Origin: Rhodobacter maris
GTDB lineage: Bacteria; Pseudomonadota; Alphaproteobacteria; Rhodobacterales; Rhodobacteraceae
Length of the DNA: 64,000 bases
Assembly: GCF_900217815.1 (NCBI RefSeq)
Contig: NZ_OBMT01000002.1
Coordinates: 1 to 64,000 of the forward strand
Direction of reading: 5' to 3'
Within the stretch, counting starts at the first letter, position 1. The number at the start of each line of letters is the position of its first letter. Of the stretch, positions 39,901 to 49,431 are shown piece by piece. Under the pieces are notes generated by a model, which saw nothing but the letters and a program-made list of their open reading frames with translations, did no database searches and had not been told where the DNA came from. A program made the translations under genes and the position numbers.

Positions 39901-41615
39901 TCTCCACGACCGGGGTCAAGGGTCTCAGCACCGCGGAAATCGTGGCGCTGGGCACCGATCAGGCCGCCGCGCTGAGCGCCAAACAGCTCGCCGCGCTGAC
40001 CTCGGCGCAAATCGCGGCGATCGAGACCGCCGATCTGGCGGCGCTGAGCACCTCCGCGATCAAGGGTCTCACCTCGGCCCAGATCGCCGCGCTGACGACT
40101 GATCAGGTGAGCGCGCTCGGTTCGGCGCAGATCGCCGCCCTTTCCAGCGCCGCGATTGCGGGGCTCGAAACGGCCGATCTCGTCGCGCTCGGCACCGCCG
40201 GTATGGCGCCGCTCGGCAAGACGGGCATCGCTGCGCTCTCCTCGACCCAGATCGACGCGCTCTCGACCGATCAGATCGTCGCTCTGGGCACCGATCAGGT
40301 GGCCGCGATCTCGACGACCGGGATCAAGGGCCTCGGCACCGCGGAAATCGCGGCGCTCGGCACCGATCAGGCCGCCGCGCTTTCCTCGAAACAGCTCACG
40401 GCGCTGACTTCGGCCCAGATCGCTGCGATCGAGACCGCCGATCTGGCCGCTCTCGGCACGAGTGCCATGAAAGGCCTCACCTCGACCCAGATCGCCGCGC
40501 TGACGACTGATCAGGTGAGCGCGCTCGGTTCGGCGCAGATCGCCGCGCTCTCCAGCGCCGCGATTGCCGGGCTCGAAACGGCCGATCTCGTGGCCCTCGG
40601 CACGGCGGGTATGGCGCCGCTCGGCAAGGCGGGCATCGCGGCGCTCTCCTCGACCCAGATCGATGCGCTCTCGACCGATCAGATCGCTGCGCTCACCACC
40701 GATCAGGTGGCCGCGATCTCGACGAGCGGGATTACGGGCCTCGGGACGGCCGAAGTCGTTGCTCTGGGCACCGATCAGGCCGCGGCGCTTTCCTCGAAAC
40801 AGCTTACCGCGCTGACCTCGGCCCAGTTTGCTGCGATCGAGACCGCCGATCTGGCCGCGCTGAGCACCGCTGCGTTCAAGGGCCTCACCTCGACCCAGAT
40901 CGCCTCGCTTTCCACCGATCAGGTGAGCGCGCTCGGCTCGGCGCAGATTGCCGCGCTCTCCAGTGCTGCGATCGCCGGGTTCGAGACCGCAGATCTTGTG
41001 GCCCTCGGCACGGCGGGCATGGCGCCGCTCGGCAAGGCGGGCATCGCCGCGCTCTCCTCGAGCCAGATCGATGCGCTCTCCACCGATCAGATCGCTGCGC
41101 TCACCACCGATCAGGTGGCCGCGATCTCGACGGGCGGGCTCCAGGGCCTCGGGACGGCCGAAGTCGTTGCTCTGGGCACCGATCAGGCCGCCGCGCTCTC
41201 CTCGGCTCAGCTCACTGCGCTCAGCTCGGCCCAGTTCTCCGCGATCGAGACCGCCGATCTGGCCGCCCTCGCCACCGCAGCGCTCAAGGGCCTCACCTCG
41301 GCCCAGATCGCTGCACTGACGACCGGACAGGTGACGTCGCTGAGCACGGGCCAGGTTGCGGCACTCACATCGTCGCAGATTGGCAGCCTCTCGACGGCGG
41401 CCCTGACGGCACTGACGACCGACACGATCGTCTCGCTGGGCACGGCGCAGGTCCTTGGCCTCACCACGGATCAACTGTCGGCGCTGACCACCCAGCAGAT
41501 CGCCGTGATGGAGACGCAGGATCTGGCGGCCCTCACGACGAGCCAGGTCGCGGCCTTCACCACCGCCCAGCTCGGGGCGATGGGCACCGATCAGATCAGC
41601 TCGCTGTTCCTCTGA
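36978..41615 (+). CDS. Giant octapeptide-repeat protein
   Basis: 1545 residues made almost entirely of about 193 octapeptides of the form [S/T/G]-[S/T]-x-[Q/G/A]-[V/I/L]-x-[A/G]-[L/I], for example STDQVAAL and TSAQFAAI. Seventeen octads form a 136-residue super-repeat. There is no Sec signal, Cys, Trp or His-rich region, and the C-terminus ends in a short hydrophobic ISSLFL, which fits an unassisted or type I export route. Spacing between glycine-rich marks such as GTAGMAPLGK is exact. Each octad offers one or two Ser/Thr at its start, which with the divergent GT41 enzyme suggests O-glycosylation. It could be a filament, sheath or adhesin; alternatives are a purely structural intracellular solenoid. 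The ATG follows GGGAAAAACAA. Confidence 0.85.
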   Translation: MPVISSLTTAQIAALSTSAIAALTSTDVASLTTDQVSALTSTQIPALTKTAVTGLTSAQTGALSTDQVAALSTLQVAAISTSGIKGLGTAEIVALGTDQAAVLSAKQLGALASDQIAAIETADLAAIGKGAFKGLTSSQVAALSTDQVAALTTDQVAKISTAGIKGLGTAEVAALGTDQAAALSAKQLSGLTSAQIGAIETADLAALSTAAIKGLTSAQVAALSTDQVAALGTAQIAAFSKAGVAGFETADLVALGTAGMAPLGKRGVAALSSTQIDALSTDQIAALTTDQMAKISTVGIKGLGTAEVAALGTDQVAALSAKQLGALTSAQFAAIETADLAAIATAAIKGLTSTQIAALSTDQVSALGSAQIAALSKGAIAGFETADLVALGTAGMAPLGKRGVAALGSAQIDALSTDQIAALTTDQVAKISTAGIKGLGTAEVAALGTDQAAALSAKQLAALTSAQFAAIETADLAALGTAAVKGLTSAQVAALSTDQVGALGSAQIAALTKGAVAGFETADLAALGTAGMAPLGKSGVAALSSTQIDALSTDQIAALSTDQVAKISTAGIKGLGTAEIAALGTDQAAALSAKQLGALTSAQFAAIETVDLAALATGAIKGLTSAQVAALSTDQVAALGSAQIAALTKGAVAGFETADLVALGTAGMAPLGKSGVAALSSTQIDALSTDQIAALGTDQIAKISTAGIKGLGTAEVAALGTDQAAALSAQQLSALTSAQFAAIETADLAALSTAAIKGLTSTQVAALSTDQVAALGSAQLAALTATAVAGFETADLAALGTAGMAPLGKTGIAALSSTQIAALSTDQIAALGTDQVSSISTTGIKGLGTAEVAALGTDQAAALSAKQLGAMTSAQFAAIETADLAALNTAAIKGLTSAQVAALSTDQVAALGTAQLAALTAAAVAGFETADLAALGTAGMAPLGKTGIAALSSTQIAALSTDQIVALGTDQVAAISTTGVKGLSTAEIVALGTDQAAALSAKQLAALTSAQIAAIETADLAALSTSAIKGLTSAQIAALTTDQVSALGSAQIAALSSAAIAGLETADLVALGTAGMAPLGKTGIAALSSTQIDALSTDQIVALGTDQVAAISTTGIKGLGTAEIAALGTDQAAALSSKQLTALTSAQIAAIETADLAALGTSAMKGLTSTQIAALTTDQVSALGSAQIAALSSAAIAGLETADLVALGTAGMAPLGKAGIAALSSTQIDALSTDQIAALTTDQVAAISTSGITGLGTAEVVALGTDQAAALSSKQLTALTSAQFAAIETADLAALSTAAFKGLTSTQIASLSTDQVSALGSAQIAALSSAAIAGFETADLVALGTAGMAPLGKAGIAALSSSQIDALSTDQIAALTTDQVAAISTGGLQGLGTAEVVALGTDQAAALSSAQLTALSSAQFSAIETADLAALATAALKGLTSAQIAALTTGQVTSLSTGQVAALTSSQIGSLSTAALTALTTDTIVSLGTAQVLGLTTDQLSALTTQQIAVMETQDLAALTTSQVAAFTTAQLGAMGTDQISSLFL
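37224..41343 (+). repeat. 408-bp tandem super-repeat array
   Basis: The codons for GIKGLGTAE (or a variant) recur at 37464, 37872, 38280, 38688, 39096, 39504, 39912, 40320, 40728 and 41136, exactly 408 bases apart. A shortened first copy starts at 37224, 240 bases before the second. The GTAGMAPLGK codons recur at the same period from 37753 to 41017 (nine copies). The array is entirely within the giant octapeptide gene and has no indels between full copies. Confidence 0.95.
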
Positions 41616-41690
41616 TCGGGGCCAGACCGCGAGGTCGGATCTCACCGCACGGAATTGGGCAATTGCCCCGCTCCCGCCAGAAATCGATGT

Positions 41691-41713
41691 CACGCCGGGC
41701 CCTGCCCGGCGTG
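41691..41713 (+). terminator. Hairpin after octapeptide gene
   Basis: ACGCCGGGC / GCCCGGCGT with a three-base loop, about 75 bases after the stop. No long T-run follows, so it is a possible rather than certain terminator. The rest of 41616-41858 has no gene. Confidence 0.5.
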
Positions 41714-41858
41714 AACGTCATTTGGAACGCGTCTCAGTCGGCAGGCCGGACCCGCATTCGGCCCCCCGCCCCTGTCACGGCGCGCCATTGGTCGTTAGCG
41801 GCCTTTTAACCTTGCTGCCCGATAGTCTCTCCAAGCTGATCCAGAATGGAGCGTATTG

Positions 41859-42593
41859 ATGGGTGCGGGAATCGAAATCCATGTTGCCACACACAAGCAG
41901 ACGGGTTTCCCGCTGGATCCAGGTTATGTGCCCATTCATGCCGGAAGGGGGATCGCGGAGGTCGATCTCGGTATCCGTGGCGACGACACGGGCGACAATA
42001 TCTCATCGCGCAATCCGCACTTCTGCGAATTGACCGCGCTTTACTGGATCTGGAAGAATTCAGACGCCGCGATCAAGGGCCTTGTCCATTACCGCCGCCA
42101 TTTCATCCCGAAAGCCCGAATGGCACCCATTGGCCTGATCGGCGTTGCGGCCTCTGATGATTTTGATGAATTCTCAGATGGTTATGATATGATCTTGCCA
42201 GACAAGATCACCCTGACAGACCCCGGTTCCGGGGCACCTCAGACCGTCGAACGCCAGTATGATGCCACAGCCGTTGGGTTTGATCTGGTGCTGACGCGCG
42301 CGGTGCTGGAAGAGTTCCATGCGCCCTATATTCCCTATTGGGATTTCGTCATGCGCAACTGCAAACTGCATCCCTATAATATCATGATCGCGCGAGCCGA
42401 AGTTTTCGATGCCTATTGCGCCTGGCTGTTCGACATCCTGTTCCGGCTCGAACCCCAGATCCCTTTCCGCGACTACCCGCCCTACGAGGCACGAGTATTC
42501 GGATTTCTGGCAGAGCGGCTGCTCAATGTCTGGGTGGGGCGCCATCGCACGAGCTGCCGCGTGGCCTTCCGCCCAGTCGGGATGCTGCCCTGA
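41859..42593 (+). CDS. DUF4422 putative glycosyltransferase
   Basis: 244 residues. The DUF4422 marks are clear: HKQTGFPLDPGYVPIHAG at the start, NPHFCELTALYWIWKN followed by LVHYRRHF, a YDATAVGFDLV block and a final YEARVFGFLAERLLNVWV. Members are bacterial capsule or LPS glycosyltransferases and are often found beside galactofuranose genes. The ATG at 41859 has TGGAG 8 bases upstream; a TTG one codon earlier is possible. It is 69 bases upstream of the UDP-galactopyranose mutase gene on the same strand, so probably co-transcribed. Confidence 0.85.
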   Translation: MGAGIEIHVATHKQTGFPLDPGYVPIHAGRGIAEVDLGIRGDDTGDNISSRNPHFCELTALYWIWKNSDAAIKGLVHYRRHFIPKARMAPIGLIGVAASDDFDEFSDGYDMILPDKITLTDPGSGAPQTVERQYDATAVGFDLVLTRAVLEEFHAPYIPYWDFVMRNCKLHPYNIMIARAEVFDAYCAWLFDILFRLEPQIPFRDYPPYEARVFGFLAERLLNVWVGRHRTSCRVAFRPVGMLP

Positions 42594-43835
<1,242 letters not shown>

Positions 43836-43840
43836 TTGCC

Positions 43841-44176
43841 GCCCGCGCAGACCTGTAAGAGAGACGGCCCTTCGAACGAAGGCGAGACCGAGTTTGTGTC
43901 GGTGACGCCAATCGTAGAGCATCGCCCCCGAAATCTCATGGGGCGCGCCACCTCAGCCAGTGTCATGCCTGGCCCGTAGCGCTCTTCAACAATCCGGACC
44001 TTCTCGGCATCCGTCCAACGGCGACGGCGCCCCTTGTCGGAAGCCAGCCAAACCTGAATGCGGGGGGTGTCTTCGTATGCGCCATAAGGACGTCCGGTAA
44101 CCCGCAAGACAGCATTCCCGCCAGGCGGCCCTTGACGCATGCTTACCGGGTTCACCAAGGGCGATACGATCATCAA
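43841..44176 (-). pseudogene. IS66-type TnpA remnant
   Basis: On the minus strand RRRRWTDAEKVRIVEERYGP and GMTLAEVAR resemble the N-terminal HTH of IS66-family TnpA. The next expected block, HEISGAMLYDWRHRHKLGL, lies in another frame at about 43960-43900, so there is a frameshift, and no tnpB or tnpC follows. The sequence between about 44180 and 44700 has long but unrecognisable frames on both strands and is probably further decayed mobile DNA. 44700-44938 is notably AT-rich and has no gene I can support. Confidence 0.6.
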
Positions 44177-44938
44177 AGATGGAGGAGGCCGCCGCCCCCA
44201 CGGATGGAGTGGATGGTTTCCACCCCATCAATGGCGCCCCATTGCCTCGATCTCGAAAACGATCTTCGCCATCCATTCGGCGCCGGAACCACCACCCGTT
44301 CACGCGGCAATGCTCGGGGAAGGGTTTGGGCACTCGCTTCCCGCATTCGAAAGCCGCTACTTTCGTGGCTTTCCGCCCGGATCCTGTCCTCAGCAGCGTT
44401 CCGTACCACGCATGCGTGCAGGGCAGCCGACCATTTCGCAGGCCGGCACGAAACGCTCTCGACCGAAACGATCGCCCCTCGGGCACCCAATGTCCGAGCG
44501 GCGCAGCATGCAACCATTTCGGCCGAATCTGCACTCAGAACCGGACGGCTTCGTCGACTATCCGATCCACGGACAGGCGGATCGGGGCAACGACCCCACG
44601 ACCCCACGCGCACAGGCCAAGGGGCGCAAAATAGATGAGATCCCCCAGGCAAATCGCAAATGCCCGGCGCAATCTTCTGAAAATACGTGCCTATAATCTG
44701 ATGAAGTGGCGGGCGTACCCTCTCGAGAAAACATAACCAGCGCTACCATAATGAGGCATATGAAAATAAAAACAGATCATTACGAGATATTTCTCACGCG
44801 AAACACGGGTCTGCGACAAGGTTTCAGGTTCATTCCGCCTCAGCAGATAAGCATTTTGACATGCTTTCTCTCTACCGAGTATTATGCGACGCCCTCTTTC
44901 GATGGCTCGCCCAGCTGCACTGAAACGCCGATTATCGG

Positions 44939-45889
44939 TCAGTTTTCACCGAGCTTTGCCAGCCGCGCTGCACGCAGTCGCGCGAAGTCCTCGCCGGCGT
45001 GATAGCTCGACCGTGTGAGCGGCGTCGCAGAGACCATGCCAAAACCCTTGCCATAAGCCGCTTTCTCATAATCGGCAAATTCCTCGGGCGTGACAAACCT
45101 GTCCACCGCATGATGCTTCGGCGTCGGTTGCAAATACTGACCGATCGTCAGGAAATCGATATCGGCGGCGCGCATGTCATCCATCACCTGAAGCACCGCC
45201 TCGCGGCCCTCCCCAAGCCCCACCATGATGCCCGATTTCGTGAACAGCCGCGGATCAAGTTCCTTGACCCGTTGCAGCAGCCGCAGCGAGTGAAAATAAC
45301 GCGCCCCCGGTCGCACCGAGGGATAAAGGCCGGGCACGGTCTCAAGGTTATGATTGAAAACGTCCGGCCTAGCTTCAACAACGATTTCAAGTGCTTTCGG
45401 AGAACACTTCAGAAAATCCGGGGTCAGCACCTCGATCGTTGTCGCGGGCGCGCGGTGGCGCACCGCGCGAATTGTCTGGGCGAAATGCTCCGCCCCGCCA
45501 TCGTCCAGATCATCCCGATCGACCGAGGTGATGACCACATGTTTGAGCCCCAGCGTTTCAACCGCATGGGCAACGCGGCCCGGTTCGAACTGATCGAGCG
45601 CCTCGGGCCGCCCAGTAGCAACATTGCAAAACGAGCACCCGCGGGTACAAATCTCACCCATAATCATCATCGTCGCATGGCCGTGGCTCCAGCATTCGCC
45701 CACATTCGGGCAACCTGCCTCCTCACAGACGGTGACGAGCTTATGGGTTTTCAGGATATCGCGCGTTTCCTTGTACCCCTCCGAAGTCGGCGCCTTGACG
45801 CGGATCCAGTTCGGTTTCTTCGGCTGGGCATTGTCGGGGCGATGCGCCTTTTCCGGGTGGCGCTGGCCGGGAAGCTTCAGATCGCGCAA
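44939..45889 (-). CDS. lipA: Lipoyl synthase
   Basis: 316 residues. A radical-SAM enzyme that inserts two sulfurs into octanoyl-protein to form lipoyl groups on 2-oxoacid dehydrogenases and the glycine system. The auxiliary cluster motif is [12 protein letters not shown] (C-x4-C-x5-C), and the radical-SAM motif is CTRGCSFC; the ending [20 protein letters not shown] is typical. The start is TTG at 45889 with AAAGGA seven bases before it; an overlapping ATG in another frame is a false start. It is dependent on Fe-S supply from the suf system earlier in the window. Confidence 0.96.
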   Translation of the reverse strand: MRDLKLPGQRHPEKAHRPDNAQPKKPNWIRVKAPTSEGYKETRDILKTHKLVTVCEEAGCPNVGECWSHGHATMMIMGEICTRGCSFCNVATGRPEALDQFEPGRVAHAVETLGLKHVVITSVDRDDLDDGGAEHFAQTIRAVRHRAPATTIEVLTPDFLKCSPKALEIVVEARPDVFNHNLETVPGLYPSVRPGARYFHSLRLLQRVKELDPRLFTKSGIMVGLGEGREAVLQVMDDMRAADIDFLTIGQYLQPTPKHHAVDRFVTPEEFADYEKAAYGKGFGMVSATPLTRSSYHAGEDFARLRAARLAKLGEN

Positions 45890-45958
45890 GGGAGCATCCT
45901 TTCGTAAGCAATGAGGCTCACATAGAGCGAAAGGGCGAACGATGCAAATTCCGCGCGT

Positions 45959-47149
45959 TCAGCCGATCAGGGGAGCCGCGCCACCGTAAGTCTCGTCATA
46001 ATGGCGCTTGAGCCGCATCAACGCGATACGCAGCACGATCTTGCCCGAACGGGCGGACCAGCCCATCCGTTTTTCTGCGGCCTCGAGCCCTTCGAGGAAG
46101 CAGCAGCAACGCAGCACCATGTCACCGAGCCCCGGACCAAGATCCGAGAGCGCGGCCGCTACCCGGGCCCGGGCCCGTTCCGATCCCCCCGGCCCCCCGG
46201 TGCCAAGGTCGGGGCGGTATTGCCCGCGAATCCCTCCGGTCATGAACCGCTCCCAGTTCTGCGCCACGCGGGGCGCCATCTGCGCCAGTTCGAAATCTTC
46301 GCGCAGCCGCTCTCCGGCCGCGACAAGTTCGGGGGCCAGAAACGGCGCGCCATTGGCATCGCGCCGCCGCGCCAGCACGGCAAGCGGGCTCTCGGAAAGA
46401 TTGGTGCGGATCCGCGCCACGCGCCCCTGCGCATCCTGCACCTCGCGTTCTCCCCAGTCGCAAGGCCGACGTGGTTGCGGGCGCTCCGCGCCGGTCGTCC
46501 CGGGGTCTTCACCACGTGCCGCACTCTCTTCGGCGAGCCTGCGCCGCAGCTCCGCCCGTCCACTTGAGGACAGCTCGTAACTCGTTACCCTGCCAGTATG
46601 TTTGGGCATGATCCAGCCGCGTAAAGCGAGCGCTTGGGCGAGCTCGCGCGCCATCACCGCGGTGCGCACCGTTCCGCGCAGCACGACGGCCTTGTCCATG
46701 TCTGGCGCGACGATCAGCACTGCGGCGGGCTCCGCCAACCGGCGCAGGATGCGTCCCTCCTCTCGGGCGCGCAGATCCTCCGCGAGCAAATCCTGAACAC
46801 CCGGTCGACCGGAGGTCGCGCGACCGTGGAGAGACGTCTGGGCGGGACGGATCGGATCTGTCATCAAGCGGGATTCCTGATTCGGCACGGTCGAAGCTTC
46901 AGTCAAAGGGGGCCTGCCCGGCGTTGGTGGGACCACTTGGCCCAAGCGCGCCAGCACTTCGTCGATCAGCGGATCGTCGCGTTGCGCCTCGATCCGGCGC
47001 ACCCGGCGCAGGATCGTCGAGGCGTGGCATCCCTCGGCGCGCGCCAAGGCCCGGATCGGGATCCCCTCCTCGACATGCCGCAGATAGATGCGTGCGACAT
47101 CTGGCACCCAGGCGGGCAAATCCGCCCCGGTCGGCATCGTATCGCTCAT
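45959..47149 (-). CDS. DUF6456 helix-turn-helix protein
   Basis: 396 residues. An N-terminal HTH (about 20-55; GIPIRALARAEGCHASTILR) and a C-terminal DUF6456-like block (about 230-390; RRDANGAPFLAPELVAAGER) with a helical end (CCFLEGLEAAEKRMGWSARS). The family is a Rhodobacteraceae-restricted putative regulator. The middle (120-200) looks like a second winged-helix (MARELAQALALRGWIMPKHT). Divergent from the DUF6477 gene with 216 bases of shared upstream sequence. Confidence 0.72.
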   Translation of the reverse strand: MSDTMPTGADLPAWVPDVARIYLRHVEEGIPIRALARAEGCHASTILRRVRRIEAQRDDPLIDEVLARLGQVVPPTPGRPPLTEASTVPNQESRLMTDPIRPAQTSLHGRATSGRPGVQDLLAEDLRAREEGRILRRLAEPAAVLIVAPDMDKAVVLRGTVRTAVMARELAQALALRGWIMPKHTGRVTSYELSSSGRAELRRRLAEESAARGEDPGTTGAERPQPRRPCDWGEREVQDAQGRVARIRTNLSESPLAVLARRRDANGAPFLAPELVAAGERLREDFELAQMAPRVAQNWERFMTGGIRGQYRPDLGTGGPGGSERARARVAAALSDLGPGLGDMVLRCCCFLEGLEAAEKRMGWSARSGKIVLRIALMRLKRHYDETYGGAAPLIG

Positions 47150-47365
47150 CTCTCTCCCCTCGTTCGAACCGGCACGAATGCCGTCGAAAGCAGCTTCAAC
47201 CGTGGGTTGCTTTGGTTACCCCTTCGTTAAAATGCGGGGCGATCCCCAAAATTCTTTAAAAAGTCTAAAGATCCGATAATGCAGCGCCCGGTTGATCCGA
47301 CAATCACGCAACACGCGTTCCGGTTGTGCTTTCCTGCCCCGATCAGATCCGTTCGGGAGGAGAGA

Positions 47366-47821
47366 ATGGATGATCACGGCGAGATCCTGGCGCGGCTGCG
47401 GCGCCCGAAACTGCTGATCCACGCCGCCCGTTTCGGCCAGCGCGACTATCGGCGCGACCGCGATCTTCGGCGCATCCTAGGCGTGGCAGAAGTGCCAGCT
47501 CCCGCGGCCGCTCTGGCCGCACTGATCGCGCAGGAGGCCGCGCTCGAAACCGCGCGGCAGGCCGGGGCGGCGCAATACAGCTTCCTGCACCAGGTCGAGC
47601 TATTGATCGCAATTCTCGCGGAATCCCGCGCAAGACGCGCTCAACGCGACCTGAAGAGCGAACCGAGCACACCGCGCACGAGCGCCTGCCCCGCCTTGGC
47701 GCCTAGCTGCCGCGCCAGCGCCTTGCCAAACACTTCCGCCACGGAATCCGAGCCTGAAGACGCCCCCCGACGCGACACTTTCGGCATCGCCGCCGGCGTG
47801 GAATTCCCTCCGGGCACATAG
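47366..47821 (+). CDS. DUF6477 family protein with antisense-overlapping tail
   Basis: 151 residues. The first 95 (ILARLRRPKLLIHAARFGQR, YRRDRDLRRILG, YSFLHQVELLIAILAE) match DUF6477, a small helical family paired with DUF6456 proteins in Rhodobacteraceae. Family members are usually about 100 residues. Here the frame continues for about 55 more and overlaps the 3' end of the convergent HerA-like gene by 181 bases. The tail is Pro/Ser/Thr rich and is the mirror of that gene, so the original stop may have been lost. The ATG at 47366 has a strong GGGAGGAGA. Confidence 0.7.
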   Translation: MDDHGEILARLRRPKLLIHAARFGQRDYRRDRDLRRILGVAEVPAPAAALAALIAQEAALETARQAGAAQYSFLHQVELLIAILAESRARRAQRDLKSEPSTPRTSACPALAPSCRASALPNTSATESEPEDAPRRDTFGIAAGVEFPPGT

Positions 47822-49215
47822 CGTCGGGCACGGCTGAATTCCCGCTCCCGGGTGGTTTCGGAGCCCGTTGCGGGGCCGTTTTCCAGCTCATTGCTAATCG
47901 CGTTTTGTGTACGTAAAGCAAGCAATTCCGCGGCGGAGCTGCGATTGATCGCCTGGTCGTACTTGTGCCCCAGAGGCGAGGCCGCAATCAGGGCGTGCCG
48001 TTCTTCCGGCACCAGCGGGCCGAGCCGGGATTGCGGTGGGCGCACGAGCGTGCGCTCCACCATCCCCGGCACTCCCTTCGCCTCGAGGAAAGAAGTCACC
48101 GCCTCGCCCGTTCCGAGCTCGCGGATCGCCGTCTCGGTGGAAAAGCGCGGATTGGGGCGATAAGTCTCGGCCGCACGGCCAAGATTGCGCTGATCGCGCG
48201 CGGTGAAGGCCCGCAGGGCATGCTGCACCCGGTTGCCCAGCTGCCCGAGAATCTCTTCCGGCACATCTGCAGGGGTCTGGGTAACAAAATAGATGCCCAC
48301 CCCCTTCGAGCGGATCAGCCGCGCCACCTGCTCCACCTTGTCGAGCAGCGCCTTCGGCGCATCGTCGAACAGAAGATGCGCCTCGTCGAAAAAGAACACG
48401 AAGCGCGGCATCTCCGGGTCCCCGATCTCCGGAAGCTGTTCGAAAAGCTCCGACAACAGCCACAGCAGGAAGGTCGCATAGAGCCTTGGCGAACCCATAA
48501 GACGATCTGCAGCGAGAATGCTGATCTGTCCGCGGCCATCAGGCGCCTGACGCATCATGTCGGCCAGATCGAGCGCCGGTTCGCCGAAGAACTGCGTCGC
48601 CCCCTGGTTTTCGAGCACCAGAAGCCGCCGCTGGATCGCCCCGACCGATTGCGACGATATATTGCCGTAACGCAGCTCCAGTGCCGCGGCGCTTTCGCCC
48701 ACATAAGCGAGCATCGCGCGCAGATCGGCAAGGTCCAGTAGCGCCAGCCCCTCGGCATCAGCGAGGTGGAAGGCAATGTTCAACACCCCTTCCTGCGCCT
48801 CGGTTAATTCCAGAAGTCGCGCAAGCAAAAGCGGCCCCATCTCGGAAACCGTGGTTCGGACCGGATGTCCACTATCTCCAAAAATGTCCCAGAATATAAC
48901 TGGATAGCTGCGATAGCTCAGATCAAATCCAATCTTATCGGCACGTTCTCGAAAGGCGTCATGAAGCCCGCCCGGCCGGGTTCCCGATATGGCGAGCCCC
49001 GCCAGATCGCCCTTCACATCGGCCAGAAACACCGGCACGCCCGCTGCAGAAAACCCCTCTGCAAGTACTTGCAACGTCACCGTCTTGCCGGTGCCTGTGG
49101 CGCCGGCAACCAGGCCGTGGCGGTTGCCATAGCGCAACAGCAATTGTTGCGCCTGCGCCTGGTCGGCACCGCCGCCGCCGACAAAGACCCCCGCCTCGGT
49201 CAGAACTCCGGTCAT
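47641..49215 (-). CDS. HerA-like ATPase (DUF853)
   Basis: 524 residues. A P-loop ATPase of the HerA/FtsK superfamily. Walker A is GATGTGKT at residues 38-45, Walker B FFFDEAHLLF near 270, followed by IYFVTQTPADVPEEILGQLG with a probable sensor Gln. The family is cytosolic and hexameric in related proteins, and the bacterial DUF853 role is not established (DNA or RNA translocation suggested). The C-terminal 70 residues are low-complexity and overlap the DUF6477 gene. It appears to be a single gene. Confidence 0.85.
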   Translation of the reverse strand: MTGVLTEAGVFVGGGGADQAQAQQLLLRYGNRHGLVAGATGTGKTVTLQVLAEGFSAAGVPVFLADVKGDLAGLAISGTRPGGLHDAFRERADKIGFDLSYRSYPVIFWDIFGDSGHPVRTTVSEMGPLLLARLLELTEAQEGVLNIAFHLADAEGLALLDLADLRAMLAYVGESAAALELRYGNISSQSVGAIQRRLLVLENQGATQFFGEPALDLADMMRQAPDGRGQISILAADRLMGSPRLYATFLLWLLSELFEQLPEIGDPEMPRFVFFFDEAHLLFDDAPKALLDKVEQVARLIRSKGVGIYFVTQTPADVPEEILGQLGNRVQHALRAFTARDQRNLGRAAETYRPNPRFSTETAIRELGTGEAVTSFLEAKGVPGMVERTLVRPPQSRLGPLVPEERHALIAASPLGHKYDQAINRSSAAELLALRTQNAISNELENGPATGSETTREREFSRARRYVPGGNSTPAAMPKVSRRGASSGSDSVAEVFGKALARQLGAKAGQALVRGVLGSLFRSR

Positions 49216-49287
49216 GCTGCCTCCGATCTGCGCGCCGAGCCCGGCCCGTTAGGCCTGACAATAATTGATTAACCCTTTTATGCCAGA

Positions 49288-49369
49288 GTGGAAGCGTTCC
49301 GGTTGCGCCCTCTGGCCCCGGAACTCTTCCTCCCTGTCGACTGGCCGCGCCCTCGGGCGCGGCTTTTTT
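49288..49369 (+). ncRNA. Candidate intergenic small RNA
   Basis: An orphan transcript-like unit of about 82 bases. GGAAG-C-GTTCCGG (49290-49302) pairs with CCGGAAC-T-CTTCC (49318-49330), a 12-bp stem with one mismatch. A short single-stranded part with TCCTCCC follows, then a perfect terminator GCCGCGCC/GGCGCGGC with loop CTCG and six Ts (49344-49369). CTGACA (49255-49260) and TTTTAT (49276-49281) could be its promoter. The unpaired CCTCCC could pair with Shine-Dalgarno sequences, in the manner of the CUCCUCCC-bearing RNAs of Rhodobacter. No gene lies upstream on this strand for over a kilobase, so the terminator has no other obvious owner. Confidence 0.6.
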
Positions 49370-49431
49370 CGATTTGTTTTTCGTTCCAAGGCAAGGCTTT
49401 GAGGTACATCACGGAAAGATGTATTTGACTG

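Noticed and set aside
37224-41343. CRISPR-like or satellite repeat
   Set aside because: The repeats are contiguous, in frame and coding, without spacers, so they are protein repeats.
36861-41693. A 1610-codon open frame antisense to the octapeptide gene
   Set aside because: It exists only because the codon bias of the sense repeats avoids stops on the other strand. Its product is Arg/Gly/Asp-rich and has no recognisable domain, and the sense gene has a proper start and regular peptide repeat.
44706-45002. 98-codon ORF in the AT-rich gap running into lipA antisense
   Set aside because: Its last 20 codons are antisense to lipA and there is no clear ribosome site or family.
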